From Gordonia rubripertincta (lineage in GTDB: Bacteria > Actinomycetota > Actinomycetes > Mycobacteriales > Mycobacteriaceae), in the NCBI RefSeq assembly GCF_038024875.1, contig NZ_CP136136.1, forward strand, positions 1,302,001-1,366,000: a DNA stretch of 64,000 nucleotides, given 5' to 3'. Position numbers and translations under genes: made by a program. Position 1 is the first letter of the stretch; each line of letters opens with the position of its first letter. Under the pieces are notes generated by a model. The model did no database searches, had not been told where the DNA came from, and saw only the letters and a list, made by a program, of their open reading frames with translations. This document shows, piece after piece, positions 8,548 through 18,343 of the stretch.

Positions 8548-9741
8548 GTGTCCACCGATTCCTCGACCAACCCTTCAGACGTCAGCGACGTCTCGTCGGG
8601 TTCGCATGGCAACGGTGGCGGACAAGCAGGTCAGAACCCCGCCGGCCAGGGACGTCGGACCCGACGCGGTCGCCGGCGTCGAGGTCGTCGCAAGGGCGAC
8701 GGTCGCGGAACCGCGACGCACACCAGCGGCGGTCACGCGGCCGCCGGGCACAAGCAGGCCGGTTCCAAGCAGAACGGGCCGAAACCGAACAGCCACAACG
8801 CGGGCACCCACAAGCAGCACAACCCGGCCACGTCACCGGCGCCGTCGACCGGTCGGCCCACGCCGAACGATCTCGTCCGCGCACGCACGACCGATCCCGC
8901 CTGCCCCGACCCCGTCGAGGCCGAATCGGTGGAGAAGCTCCCCGTCGACCCCGACCGCGCCCGCCCGAAGGTCACGCCGCCGAAGCCCTCCGACATGGCC
9001 ACCGTCACGGCGACCATCACCACCAAGGGCCTCACCCAGGCGACGGGCAAGGCGGGTAAGGGTCGACGCCGCTCCGCACGGGGAGAACGCACCGCCGACC
9101 GGTCCGGCGACCGCACCAGCACCGACAAGCTCCGGACCGTGCGCGAGACGTCGGCCGGTGGGCTCGTCGTCTCCGACCTCGGACTGCCCATCGACGAGCT
9201 GTCCGCCGCACTCATCGGCCGGGTGGATCGTCGTGGCCGGATGATGTGGTCGCTGCCGAAGGGTCACATCGAGACCGGCGAGACCGCCGAGCAGACCGCG
9301 ATCCGCGAGGTCGAGGAGGAGACCGGGATCCTGGGCACGGTCGTCGCACCGCTGGGCAAGATCGACTACTGGTTCGTCAGCGAGGGTCGTCGTATCCACA
9401 AAACCGTGCACCACTACCTCCTGCGGTGCGTGGGTGGCGAATTGTCTGACGCCGACTACGAAGTCAGCGAGGTGGCCTGGGTGCCGTTGCACGAGTTGCC
9501 GCGTCGCCTCACGTACTCTGACGAGCGACGACTCGCCCGGATGGCCCGTGGCGTGATCGCCGATCTCGCGGCCGACCCGACCCGACTCGCCCAGTCCGAG
9601 GCCGACAGCATTCGCACCGAACCCAACGCCTATGAGAAAGCCGCCGCAGCGCGCAATCAGCGCCGCAACGAGCCCCCGCCCCCGGCTCGTCCGCGCCGGC
9701 GACGACGCCGTCCCCGACGGCCCGCGGCCGGCGATGGCTGA
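8548..9741 (+). CDS. NUDIX hydrolase (MutT4-like)
   Basis: A 397-aa protein with a long low-complexity, basic and Gly/Lys/Pro-rich N-terminus (about 200 residues), then a NUDIX domain. The Nudix box GHIETGETAEQTAIREVEEE followed by TG fits GX5EX7REUXEEXGU exactly, so the metal-binding glutamates are present. A short Arg/Pro-rich tail follows. Position matches Rv3908 (mutT4), proposed to hydrolyse nucleoside diphosphate-type substrates. The stop overlaps the next start by 8 bp (ATGGCTGA), indicating translational coupling with the DUF6049 gene. Confidence 0.92.
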   Translation: MSTDSSTNPSDVSDVSSGSHGNGGGQAGQNPAGQGRRTRRGRRRRGRRKGDGRGTATHTSGGHAAAGHKQAGSKQNGPKPNSHNAGTHKQHNPATSPAPSTGRPTPNDLVRARTTDPACPDPVEAESVEKLPVDPDRARPKVTPPKPSDMATVTATITTKGLTQATGKAGKGRRRSARGERTADRSGDRTSTDKLRTVRETSAGGLVVSDLGLPIDELSAALIGRVDRRGRMMWSLPKGHIETGETAEQTAIREVEEETGILGTVVAPLGKIDYWFVSEGRRIHKTVHHYLLRCVGGELSDADYEVSEVAWVPLHELPRRLTYSDERRLARMARGVIADLAADPTRLAQSEADSIRTEPNAYEKAAAARNQRRNEPPPPARPRRRRRRPRRPAAGDG

Positions 9742-12470
9742 GGCGCGCCTGTTGCCTGACCGGTCCGGTCCGTCCCCTCGTCCTTCTCTCCGTCGATCCG
9801 AGCGACGCCACGATCGTCGCGACAGGATCATCGATCCGCGGCGGGTGCAGGTCGTGACCGCGTTGGCGGCGGTGCTGGGGTTCGTCGCACTGCTGTTGTT
9901 GCCGGGTGTCGCCGCGCCGGCCTCCGCCGTGCCCGAGACGAGTGCCACCGGGGCAACCCCCGCCCAGCAGTCGTCGCCGCGGTTCGCACGCATCGTCATC
10001 GACTCGATGACCCCGTCGATCGTCACCACCACCAGCCGGCCGCTGGTGACGGTGAGCGGTCGCGTCGACAACGTCGGCGATCGCTCGATCAGCAACCTCT
10101 CCATCCGCCTCGAGCGCGGTGATCCCGTCTCGTCTGCGTCAGGGTTGCGCACCCAGCTCGCCGACGACGACCCCGCGGTCGCCGTCGCCGGTCCGTTCGA
10201 GACGCTCAGCGAGTCCATCGCGCCGGGGGAGAGCGTCGGCTTCCGGATGTCGATGGCACTGTCCGCCGGTTCCGGACCCGACGGCCAGGGCCTCGCGATC
10301 TCCGAGACCGGCGTCTATCCGATGCAGGTCAACGTCAACGGCACCCCCGACTACGGCAACCCGGCCCAGGTCGCCGGCTCGCGCACGCTCCTTCCGGTGC
10401 TGTCTTTGCCGCCCGACGAGAACCGCGCCCGCAACTACGTCGATCCGACCGACGAGACGGGTTCGCCGGCGGTACCCGGGCTCGGTCCCGACGGTTCGGT
10501 CTCGGCGGATCTGGCCAGCCCCGCCCGGATGACGATGCTGTGGCCGATGGCCGCGCCGCCGCAGCTCGCACCGGGCGTCCTCGGCGGCAACACCGAACCC
10601 GTCCGGCTCATCAACGAGGACATGGCACGGTCGCTCGACACCGGAGGCCGGCTCAACGAGCTACTCAAGTCGTTGCAGAAGGTGGTCGGGGCACCACCGC
10701 GCGAGGAGTCCGGACCGCCGTCCTCCGAACCCACGGCGGAGAGTCCCGCCGAACCCGCGCCGGTCGCGATGCCCGGCTCGGAGAAGCTCGCCGAAAGCAT
10801 GTGCCTGGCCATCGACCCCGACCTCGTCGTGACCGTGCGCGCGATGTCCCTCGGTTACGAGGTGTCGACGAACCCCGCCGACCCGACCTCGGCCGCTCGA
10901 CCCGGCAACGGATCCGAGATCGCCGGACGCTGGCTCGACGACCTGCGCTGGACCGCGAGCCGGATGTGCGTGGTGGCGTTGCCGTTCGCGCAGGCGGACC
11001 TGACGTCGCTCGCCCGGATCGGCAACACCGGTCTCACCGAGGCGGCCCTCCGCAAGCCCGCCGACATCATCGACGCGATCCTGGGCGTGCGCAGCGTGCG
11101 CGGATTGTCGGTGCCCGCGCTCGGCGCCATCGACGACGCCGGTGCCGACGCCCTGGCCGAAGCCGCCGTCACGTCGACCGCGCTCGCGTCGAACTCGGTC
11201 GTCCCCACCGGCCGCCGCGACGACACCGGGCGCTACCGCGTCGGACGCCTCACCGCCCAGACCTTCGACGCCCCCATCACCGCGTCACTCGCCGCGATCG
11301 GCACCGCACCGAGCACCCCGGCCCTCACCCCGGAATCGCAGCAGGTCGACCTCACCGACGAATCGGCCGGCAGCCGTCGGCAGAGTGCGATCGCCGCGCT
11401 GGCCTACCCGGCGATCGCCGCACCGCAACCGGACTCGGCCGACGGCTCGAACACCCCGAACCCGGTGGTGGGCCGGTCGGCGTTCCTCGTGCCGCCGACC
11501 TACTGGTCCCCGACGGTCGCGGATTCCGACGCGCTCTTCGCGACCGCGCGCCTGCTGCTCGAGTCGGGCGCCGCGACCCCGACCCCCCTCCCGTCCCTGG
11601 TGCAGGAACTGAACACCACAGGCGCCACCGGCCGCCTGACCAACCCGCCGGGCGTGGGACCCGTCGGACGGATCGGATCGGTCCTCACGTCGCAGGCGAC
11701 GGCGGCCATCCGGCGCAACGTCGAGGACAGCTGGCAGTTCGAGGGCGCGCTGGTGCGGTCTGCCGATGTCGCGGCCACCCCCGAGCGGTACATGTCTCCG
11801 CTGCGCGAGGACCAGCTACGCGCCATCAGGTCCACCGACGTCGCGGGATCCGCGGTCTACACGCATCTGCGACGGCTGCAGGAGGAGCGCATCGACGCCG
11901 TGGCATCGACCCTGCACCGCCTCGGTCAATCCGTGACGATCCTCGACCCCGGCGGCCGGTACACCCTGGCCTCCGAACGCAGCCCGGTCCTGCTCGCGGT
12001 CCGCAACGACCTCGCCCTACCGGTCCGGGCCCGCCTGACCACATCCGCGCCCGAGGGCCTCGAGATCGGCGATCTGGGGTGTGATCGAGATCCCCGCCCG
12101 CGGAACCCGGCAGATCCAGCTCCCCACACGCGGTGAGACCTCCGAGGCCATCACCATCGACATCCGGCTGGCCACGGTCACCGGTGTGCCTCTTGGCCAG
12201 CCGATCACCCTGCAGGTTCACACCAACGCCTACGGCAAGCCGCTGTTCTACATCACCATCGTCGCCGGCGTGGCGCTCGTGCTGCTGACCGCTCGCAGGC
12301 TGTGGCACCGGTTCCGCGGTCAACCCGACCCCGCCGACGCCGACCGTCCCGAGCCCGACGAACTCGAGCGGATGCTGGCGGGAAGCGGGTATCAGGAGCG
12401 ACGCCGTACCCTGCAAGGCGAGGGTCGGCCATCCGGCGAGGAGCCGGGCGACCACCCGCACGACCCCTGA
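9734..12470 (+). CDS. DUF6049-family envelope protein (Rv3909-like), frameshifted as read
   Basis: Two overlapping frames together make one protein of about 911 aa. The N-terminus has a membrane anchor or signal segment (VVTALAAVLGFVALLLLPGV, about residues 35-55), then a large extracytoplasmic region, and the C-terminus has a single helix (PLFYITIVAGVALVLLTARR) with a short cytoplasmic tail. The frames meet at the G run 12076-12079: deleting one G turns DLGCDRD into DLGVIEIPARGTRQIQLP, which continues in the family pattern. M. tuberculosis Rv3909 has the same place between mutT4 and murJ. Function is unknown; coupling to murJ suggests envelope assembly. See the finding on recurrent G insertions. 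Confidence 0.85.
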
Positions 12471-12502
12471 TCGAGCACTGAACGAGGACGGCGAAACACC
12501 AC

Positions 12503-15500
12503 GTGAACTGGAACGATGTGCCGCGCGAACCGCGGCCGGGGACACCCGGTGCGGTGCCTCCCCAGCGTCCGGATCGCGCTGCACCGCGCCGGATCCCTCC
12601 TGGATCCGGCCCCGTGCCGCCGCCACCCCGGCCCGGCCGACCGGTCCCGTCACCCCCCGCTCACGGCGCCCGGCATGCCCAGGGGCCCGTACCCGGTGGT
12701 GTCCGCGTCGAGGCCCCACCGGTCCGGCCCGGTCGTCTCGACGCGGCCGGGTATCAGGAACGGCACAGCGGCGAGACGGACGCCGTCGCCACCGGCTCGT
12801 CGAAGAAGGTGACAGCCGGCGACGACTCGTCGTCGACCGGGCTGGCACGCGACTCGGACTCGAGCATCCTGCGGACCAGTGGCTCGATCGCCATCGCGAC
12901 TCTCTTCAGTCGCATCACCGGCTTCCTGCGCACCGTTCTGATCCTGGCGATGCTCGGTTCGGGCATCGCCTCGGCGTTCCAGGCCGCCGACGTGCTGCCG
13001 AACATGATCGCCGAGGTCGTCCTGGGCGCGGTGCTGACGGCCATCGTCATCCCGTTGCTCGCGCGGGCCGAGGCCGAGGACGAAGACGGCGGTCAGGGCT
13101 TCCTCAACCGCATCTTCACGATCACCGTGGTGGTGCTCGGCTCGGCGACGGTCCTGGCCGTCATCGCCGCGCCACTCCTGACCTACCTGAATCTCGGTGA
13201 CGGGCAGGTCAACCGGGACCTGTCCACGCACCTCGCCTACCTGTTGCTGCCCGAGATCCTGTTCTACGGGCTCTCCGCACTGTTCATCGCCGTGCTCAAC
13301 CTGCGCGGCCTGTTCAAACCGGGCGCCTGGGCACCGGTCCTGAACAACGTCGTCCAGATCACGACCCTCGTGCTGTACGCCCTGGTGCCCGGCGAGATCA
13401 CTCTCAACCCGGTCCGGATGAGCGATCCGAAGCTGCTCGTCCTGGGTATCGGCTGCACCCTCGGCGTGGTGCTGCAGGCCATGGTCCTGGTGCCGTTCCT
13501 GCGCAAGGCCGGCGTGCATCTGAAGCTGGAATGGGGCATCGACGCCCGGCTGCGCCAGTTCGGCAACATGGCGCTCGCGATCGTCGCCTACGTCGCCCTG
13601 CTGCAGGTCGGTCTCATCGCGACGTACCGGATCGCCGCCTCCGCCCAGGAGTCCGGCGTCAGTATCTACTTCACCCACTGGCAGTTGCTGCAGCTGCCCT
13701 ATGGCGTACTCGGCGTGACCATCCTGACCGCGATCATGCCGCGACTGTCGCGCAACGCGGCCGCCGACGACACGAAGGCCGTGGTCGACGACCTGTCGCT
13801 GGCCACGCGTCTGACGATGGTCGCGCTGGTCCCGGTCGTGTCGTTCATGACCTTCTTCGGGCCGGCCATCGCGATCGCGGTGTTCAACTTCGGCCGGTTC
13901 GACGCCGCCGACGCCGCCCAGCTGGGCTCGGTGCTCGCCTGGGGTGCGTTCACGCTGATCCCGTACTCGATGACGCTGGTCCAGCTGCGCGTCTTCTACG
14001 CCCGTGAGGACGCCTGGACCCCGACCTTCATCGCGCTCGGCATCACCGTGGTCAAGGTGACGTCGTCGTACATGGGTCCCGTCCTGTTCGACGACCCGTC
14101 GAACGTCGTGCGGTGGCTCGCCCTGTCCAACGGACTCGGCTATCTGGTCGGCGCCATCGTCGGCCACTACTTGCTCCGCAGCCGCCTGCGCGGCGCACGA
14201 CTGACGAACGTGGCCCGCACCACGCTGGTCACGTTCGCGGTCTCCCTGAGCGTGTCGGCGGTCGTCTGGGCCGTCGCGAAGATGACCGGCCTCGACCACA
14301 TGATCGGCTGGCTCGGCAAGGTCGGGTCGCTGCTGTACCTGATCCTGACGGCGGTCGTCGTGCTGGCGGTGACCTATGCGGGTCTGGCCGCCGCCCGGGT
14401 GCCGGACGTGGTCGCGATCGGCAACTCGGTGCGTCGCCTCCTCGGCCGGTTCATCCCGGCTCTCGCGCCGCCCGCGGAGCCCGAACGCGAACAGTCCCCG
14501 GCGATCACAGTTCAGTTTCCGCGCGTCTCTGCGGACGAATCGCTCCCGTACTCTGGTCAGGTACAAGTGCTGCGCCGCTTCGACAGGGGCACCGCGACGT
14601 GGCAGTCCTACTCCGTGCACACCGGGGGCGCGATCGGCGCCGGCCGGGGTGCACGTCCCATCCCAGAGCGCGCACCGGTTCCGCGCGACATCAGATACCG
14701 GAGGAAAGGAGTCCGTCGCGTGAGTGACAGCGAGATCGACACGAGTGCACCCACCGGGTCGCCCGTCGAATCCGGCCCCGGCGATTCCCATTCCGCCGGA
14801 CCCCAGACTCCCTCCGCACCCACTCACGGACAGACTCCCGCCGCGCCGGCCGCTGCCCCCACACCGGAGGCTGCTCGTCGACGCGGACCGCGACTGATTC
14901 CCGGCGCCGCGGTCGCCGGTGGCCGATACCGGCTCCTCGAGCAGCACGGCGGCACCCGCGGCCTGCAGTTCTGGCGCGCCCAGGACATCAACCTCGACCG
15001 TGAGGTCGCACTGACCTTCGTCGACGCAGACCAGCTCGCGCCGCCGCTCGAGCGCGGACAGGCCATCAAGGCGACCGATCAGGGGCCCCAGGCGGTCCTC
15101 TCGCGGACCCTGCGCCTCGGCCAGATCACCTCCGACGGCGTGGCACGGGTGCTCGACGTCGTCCGCGGTTCCTCCGGCGGCATCGTCGTCGCCGAGTGGG
15201 TGCCCGGCTCATCGCTCGCCGACGTCGCCCGGTCCGAGCCGTCCCCGATCGGTGCCGCCCGAGCCGTGCGCTCGCTGGCCGCGGCCGCGGAGATCGCCCA
15301 CCGCTCCGGTGGCGCACTGTCGATCGACCATCCCGATCGCATCCGAATCAGCCACGACGGCAACGCGGTTCTCGCCTTCCCGGGCACCCTCGCCGGGGAC
15401 GACAAGGCCTCCGACGTGCGCGGACTCGGCGCGGTGCTCTACGCGCTGCTGCTGAACCGGTGGACCCTCGATCCCGAAAACGGGTCGCGGCTCGTCACCA

Positions 15501-16432
15501 CCGACGACGTCACCGAACCGATCGGCGGTATCCCGGTGGCGGCGCCGGGGGAGAACGGTCAACCCCTGGAGCCGCGGGCAGCGAAGCCCGACATCCCGTT
15601 CGAGATCTCGGCCGTCGCGGCGCGTGCGCTCGACGGAACCCGGGGCATCCGGACCGCGGCGACGGTCCAGCACGTCCTCGACCAGGCGACAGTGGTCGAC
15701 CTCAACACCGACATGCTCCCCGCCATCACCGATGCCGACGCGCCGCCGCCGGTCACGGTGGCACCGCGGGTCGGCAGCGCCGAGCACAAGGCGGGCCGCA
15801 AGAACCTCGCACTGCTGATCGGCGCGGGTCTGCTCGCGCTCTTCGTGGTCATCGCGCTGATCGTCGGAGCCACCAACGTCTTCGGCAGCGGTGACGGCTC
15901 GAGTGACATCGACTCGATCCTGACCACCACCGAGCCGGCCCCGCCGGGCGAACCGACACCCGAGGCCAAGGCACCCGCCGAAGCGCCGCAGGCCCAGGAC
16001 ATCGCGCTCCGGGGGGTGACCGTGGCCGACTTCTCGTCGCAGCCGCCGGACAACTCGGCCAACGTCGGGAACGTGATCACCGGTGCGGCGCCACCGTGGC
16101 AGACCGACAACTACCGGGGCCGCCCCGACTTCGGCGGTCTGAAGCAGGGCCTGGGCCTGATGTTCGACCTCGGTGACGAGCGCGCCGTGAAGTCGGTGAC
16201 CATCGAGACCCCGACCCCCGGTTTCGACGTGGAGATCCGCACCTCGCCGAACGCGAGGCCCGCTTTCGCCGGGACCACCCCCGTGGCCGCGGGTCGTGTC
16301 GGCCAGAACACCACGACCATCCAGATCGCGTCTCCGCAGGCCAGCCGCTACGTGATGGTGTGGATCACGACGCTGCCGCCCGCTGCGGGTGGCTATCAGG
16401 CCGAGGTCGGCCGCGTCACGATGGCGGGCTGA
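12503..16432 (+). CDS. murJ: lipid II flippase MurJ fused to pseudokinase and extracellular domain
   Basis: A 1309-aa protein. A Pro-rich cytoplasmic N-terminus (about 120 residues) precedes the MurJ/MviN core of roughly 14 membrane helices (residues about 130-650), which flips the peptidoglycan precursor lipid II. After a linker comes a kinase-like domain (GGRYRLLEQHGGTRGLQFWR). Its ATP-binding Lys is replaced (REVALTFVD instead of a VALK-type motif) and no HRD catalytic loop is visible, so it is a pseudokinase. A single helix near residue 1107 (LALLIGAGLLALFVVIALIV) leads to an extracellular discoidin-like domain. Rv3910 has the same architecture, and its pseudokinase, once phosphorylated by PknB, recruits FhaA. 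The GTG start at 12503 is the first in frame. Confidence 0.93.
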   Translation: MNWNDVPREPRPGTPGAVPPQRPDRAAPRRIPPGSGPVPPPPRPGRPVPSPPAHGARHAQGPVPGGVRVEAPPVRPGRLDAAGYQERHSGETDAVATGSSKKVTAGDDSSSTGLARDSDSSILRTSGSIAIATLFSRITGFLRTVLILAMLGSGIASAFQAADVLPNMIAEVVLGAVLTAIVIPLLARAEAEDEDGGQGFLNRIFTITVVVLGSATVLAVIAAPLLTYLNLGDGQVNRDLSTHLAYLLLPEILFYGLSALFIAVLNLRGLFKPGAWAPVLNNVVQITTLVLYALVPGEITLNPVRMSDPKLLVLGIGCTLGVVLQAMVLVPFLRKAGVHLKLEWGIDARLRQFGNMALAIVAYVALLQVGLIATYRIAASAQESGVSIYFTHWQLLQLPYGVLGVTILTAIMPRLSRNAAADDTKAVVDDLSLATRLTMVALVPVVSFMTFFGPAIAIAVFNFGRFDAADAAQLGSVLAWGAFTLIPYSMTLVQLRVFYAREDAWTPTFIALGITVVKVTSSYMGPVLFDDPSNVVRWLALSNGLGYLVGAIVGHYLLRSRLRGARLTNVARTTLVTFAVSLSVSAVVWAVAKMTGLDHMIGWLGKVGSLLYLILTAVVVLAVTYAGLAAARVPDVVAIGNSVRRLLGRFIPALAPPAEPEREQSPAITVQFPRVSADESLPYSGQVQVLRRFDRGTATWQSYSVHTGGAIGAGRGARPIPERAPVPRDIRYRRKGVRRVSDSEIDTSAPTGSPVESGPGDSHSAGPQTPSAPTHGQTPAAPAAAPTPEAARRRGPRLIPGAAVAGGRYRLLEQHGGTRGLQFWRAQDINLDREVALTFVDADQLAPPLERGQAIKATDQGPQAVLSRTLRLGQITSDGVARVLDVVRGSSGGIVVAEWVPGSSLADVARSEPSPIGAARAVRSLAAAAEIAHRSGGALSIDHPDRIRISHDGNAVLAFPGTLAGDDKASDVRGLGAVLYALLLNRWTLDPENGSRLVTTDDVTEPIGGIPVAAPGENGQPLEPRAAKPDIPFEISAVAARALDGTRGIRTAATVQHVLDQATVVDLNTDMLPAITDADAPPPVTVAPRVGSAEHKAGRKNLALLIGAGLLALFVVIALIVGATNVFGSGDGSSDIDSILTTTEPAPPGEPTPEAKAPAEAPQAQDIALRGVTVADFSSQPPDNSANVGNVITGAAPPWQTDNYRGRPDFGGLKQGLGLMFDLGDERAVKSVTIETPTPGFDVEIRTSPNARPAFAGTTPVAAGRVGQNTTTIQIASPQASRYVMVWITTLPPAAGGYQAEVGRVTMAG
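14701..14722 (+). promoter_or_regulatory. internal Shine-Dalgarno plus in-frame GTG inside murJ
   Basis: AGGAAAGGAG followed at 7-8 nt by GTG 14720 lies exactly at the linker between the flippase and the pseudokinase. The GTG is in frame with murJ and would start a 570-aa protein (VSDSEIDTSAP) holding pseudokinase, membrane helix and extracellular domain. This is a better ribosome-binding site than that of murJ itself. Internal initiation is inference. Confidence 0.55.
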
Positions 16433-17375
16433 CCGGCTCGTTCTCCGGGCTGACCGACTCGTCATCGGTGCCCGATGCCATCGGTTCGGTGGTCGACGCG
16501 CCCGTCTTCGGCGTCCACCCGGGCGGGCCGAAGATGTAACCGAGGCGTGCTCGCCAGCTCGACGTCGACTTCACGTCGCGGGCGATCGCCACGTACTCGT
16601 GCGTCTCGAGTCGCCAGATGTTGTAAGTGTCCACCGGTTTGGTCAGTCCGTAGCGCGGGCGGCGACCCTCCGGGGTGAAGGATCCGAACATCCGGTCCCA
16701 GATGATGAAGACGCCGCCGTAGTTGCGGTCGAGGTACTCGGGATCGCGTCCGTGATGTACACGGTGATGCGACGGGGTGTTGAACACGTACTCGAACGGC
16801 GCCCACATCTTGTTGATGTGTTCGGTGTGAATCCAGAACTGGTAGATGAGGTTCAACGAGTACGCGAAGAACACGAGGGCCGGCGGGACCCCGAGCAAGG
16901 GGAGCGGCAGCCACATCACGATCGCCGCGCTGATGTTCCACTTCTGGCGCAGCGCGGTGGCAAAGTTGAAGTACTCGCTGGAGTGATGTGCCTGATGGGT
17001 CGCCCACACGATGCGCACGCGGTGCGACACCCGGTGCACCCAGTAGTAGATGAAGTCCACCGCCACGAACGCGATGACCCACGAATACCACTGGTTCATC
17101 GGCAGGTGCCACGGCGCGACATACGTGAACAGGGCGGTGTAGGCGAGCAGCCCGAGAAGTTTCCAGAAGGCGCTGGTCCCGATCGAGACGACGCCCATCA
17201 TCACGCTCGCGCGCGCATCCCGGGTCTCGTAGGCGCCGGGGGCCGGAGCACCCTCGTCGTCGTGATCGTGCTCGAGCTTGGCCGCAGCGAACCACTCGAT
17301 GGCCAGCATCGCGAGGAAGAACGGGATCGCGATCACCGTCGGCTCGCGCATCGGTTCCGGCAAGAACTCCAACAC
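16416..17375 (-). CDS. fatty acid hydroxylase / sterol desaturase family protein
   Basis: A 319-aa membrane di-iron enzyme. It has several hydrophobic segments and the clustered His boxes of the family: HRVSH, HQAHHS and HHRVHH, which should ligate the two irons; a further His lies in WIHTEH. It probably hydroxylates or desaturates a lipid or sterol-like substrate. The start is placed at GTG 17375, because AGAGGAG lies 8 bp upstream; an earlier GTG (17405) lies inside the operator region. The 3' end overlaps murJ by 17 bp (convergent). It is divergent from a TetR gene with paired operators, so TetR control is likely. Confidence 0.9.
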   Translation of the reverse strand: MLEFLPEPMREPTVIAIPFFLAMLAIEWFAAAKLEHDHDDEGAPAPGAYETRDARASVMMGVVSIGTSAFWKLLGLLAYTALFTYVAPWHLPMNQWYSWVIAFVAVDFIYYWVHRVSHRVRIVWATHQAHHSSEYFNFATALRQKWNISAAIVMWLPLPLLGVPPALVFFAYSLNLIYQFWIHTEHINKMWAPFEYVFNTPSHHRVHHGRDPEYLDRNYGGVFIIWDRMFGSFTPEGRRPRYGLTKPVDTYNIWRLETHEYVAIARDVKSTSSWRARLGYIFGPPGWTPKTGASTTEPMASGTDDESVSPENEPVSPPS

Positions 17376-17398
17376 CGTGTACTCCTCTGGACCACCAT

Positions 17399-17418
17399 CT
17401 GACACGTCAGCATGTCAG
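17399..17418. promoter_or_regulatory. 20-bp palindromic operator, copy 1
   Basis: Perfect inverted repeat CTGACA-N8-TGTCAG in the gap between the hydroxylase and TetR genes. Same arms and same spacer length as the second copy, centre-to-centre distance 27 bp. Confidence 0.75.
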
Positions 17419-17425
17419 TTTGATT

Positions 17426-17445
17426 CTGACAATGTATCGTGTCAG
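17426..17445. promoter_or_regulatory. 20-bp palindromic operator, copy 2
   Basis: Second perfect CTGACA-N8-TGTCAG palindrome with a different spacer (ATGTATCG). Two such sites between divergent genes fit cooperative TetR dimer binding that controls both directions. Confidence 0.75.
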
Positions 17446-17508
17446 AAGTAGTGCTGTAAAGATCCGGATCGGTCGAAATCCGGGTCGTGACCAGAGGAGC
17501 AGAGGTTC

Positions 17509-18231
17509 GTGCCCACGTCCGCCACCGCGGGAACCCCCGCCGCCCGCGCCGGAGGCCGGCGCTATGCGGGAGCGGACCCGACCGAACGCCAGGCTCGCCG
17601 CCGCAGCGCCCTGATCAGCGCCGGACTCGACGTCTTCGGCACCGACGGTTACGCGAAGGCCTCGGTCAAGAGCGTCTGCGACCAGGCCGGGCTCACCCAG
17701 CGCTACTTCTATGAATCCTTCAGCGACCGCGCCGACCTGCTCGTCGCGGTATACGACGACTGCGTGGACTTCGCCCGCACCTCGACGATCGCCGCTGCGA
17801 GCCGCTTCATCCACACGGGGGCCGGCGGAACCGATATCGGTGCCGAGTCGGAAGGCATTCCCGCAGAGTCGATCTCGGATGCGGCGCGCGCAATCCTGCA
17901 GGCCTTCATGTCGGCGCTGGCCGACGACGCACGTCGAGCGCGGGTCATGCTTGTCGAGGTCGTCGGCGTCTCACCCGAGATCGAACGCGTACGGATGCGC
18001 GCGATACACGGGTGGGCCGACCTGATCCTGGTGCTGGCACGGGGAAGTCGTCCACCGACGACCCGTCAGCGGCTCGCCTCTGTCGGACTCGTCGGAGCCG
18101 TCACCCAGTTGATGGTCGATTGGTATGTGGCCGGCGAAGCGGACTCCGGCATTCAACGCGAACCTCTCGAAGACGTCCTCGACGTCTGCGTGGAACTGTT
18201 GGTCGCCGCGCACGGTCGACTGTTGAACTGA
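17509..18231 (+). CDS. TetR-family transcriptional regulator
   Basis: A 240-aa regulator. The N-terminal DNA-binding domain (about residues 25-80) contains GLDVFGTDGYAKASVKSVCDQAGLTQRYFYESFSDRADLL, a typical TetR helix-turn-helix. The C-terminal domain is Ala/Leu-rich with no recognised ligand motif. The GTG start follows AGAGGAG. It is divergent from the fatty-acid hydroxylase gene and 112 bp upstream of the thiocyanate-hydrolase-like operon, so it could control either or both; the two palindromes favour the divergent hydroxylase plus autoregulation. Confidence 0.92.
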   Translation: MPTSATAGTPAARAGGRRYAGADPTERQARRRSALISAGLDVFGTDGYAKASVKSVCDQAGLTQRYFYESFSDRADLLVAVYDDCVDFARTSTIAAASRFIHTGAGGTDIGAESEGIPAESISDAARAILQAFMSALADDARRARVMLVEVVGVSPEIERVRMRAIHGWADLILVLARGSRPPTTRQRLASVGLVGAVTQLMVDWYVAGEADSGIQREPLEDVLDVCVELLVAAHGRLLN

Positions 18232-18343
18232 CTCCTCGCATCCGTCGGACTACGCCAAAACACCGCCATAAGTCTTGCTACGCGAGTAGATTTCGGACCA
18301 TTCTGCTTCAAGCCGCGGGGCCGCTACTCCCGGGAGGCGACAG

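Noticed and set aside
12650..14947. 765-aa open frame antisense to murJ
   Set aside because: His/Asp/Gln/Arg-rich shadow frame opposite conserved membrane helices; codon pattern fits the murJ frame only.
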